64,000 bases of DNA from Morinoia aosen. Taxonomy: Eukaryota > Arthropoda > Malacostraca > Amphipoda > Talitridae. The stretch covers positions 48,895,842 to 48,959,841 of the forward strand of contig CM059569.1 of the NCBI GenBank assembly GCA_030386875.1. Reading direction: 5' to 3'. The position numbers were made by a program, and so were the translations under genes. Shown piece by piece: positions 63,896 through 64,000 of this stretch (position 1 is its first letter; each line of letters opens with the position of its first letter). The notes under the pieces were generated by a model. The model was not told the origin of the DNA and did not search any database. It was given only the letters and a program-made list of their open reading frames with translations.

Positions 63896-64000
63896 GTGAG
63901 ACCCTGCCACGTTCGCTTTGCAGGCTGACATATAGCTTTTATGCATCGTTTCTCTCCCTGAATGCGTGAGACTCGCGGTAACTGAGTGAGTGTTGATAAG
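63896..64000 (+). other. start of the next UBXN7-like intron
   Basis: The sequence begins GTGAGACC after the exon ending LLWQ. The rest of the gene (end of UAS and the UBX domain) is beyond the window. Confidence 0.7.

Overview
The window looks like nuclear DNA of an arthropod, most likely an insect. It is AT-rich and has spliced genes with GT-AG introns, a fibrillar collagen with an N-terminal TSPN domain, an intact-looking LINE, many small foldback and MITE elements, and degenerate (T)TAGG-like stretches. No species can be named from the sequence alone.

Layout. 1-0.95 kb: two related piggyBac-like MITEs in opposite orientation and a 101-bp duplication. 2.0-21.8 kb, minus strand: one complete fibrillar collagen gene of the V/XI (TSPN) type. 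I could place 28 coding exons whose phases all agree. They total 5,112 nt, giving 1,703 residues: signal peptide, TSPN, short minor helix, an uninterrupted major helix of 337 Gly-X-Y triplets, a polybasic cleavage region, and a COLFI C-propeptide lacking exactly the two cysteines that normally make the interchain disulfide. 22-36 kb: intergenic, with a SINE-like element, small tandem repeats and a few GC-rich islands. 36.1-44.5 kb, minus strand: a LINE of the Jockey/CR1/L2 superfamily. ORF1 ends in an OTU-type cysteine protease domain; ORF2 (endonuclease plus reverse transcriptase) lies in the same frame behind a single TGA. The 3' UTR is duplicated and carries a covarying terminal stem-loop, which the SINE at 27.3 kb shares. 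46-55 kb: a dense cluster of DNA-transposon debris (a TA-flanked foldback MITE, a Tigger/pogo-like transposase tail with a PHD-like finger, and several copies of a foldback family). 56.5-63.9 kb, plus strand: the 5' part of a UBXN7-like gene (UBA, conserved linker, start of the UAS domain), running off the right edge.

The two host genes are unrelated in function: extracellular matrix scaffold versus a ubiquitin/p97 adaptor. The most striking pattern is shared by both. Tandem repeats sit directly on splice junctions at three places: the collagen helix/C-propeptide donor (three copies), the acceptor of the third placed UBXN7 exon (47 copies of 37 bp in perfect register, ending on the acceptor AG), and the donor of the fifth placed UBXN7 exon (about eight degenerate copies).
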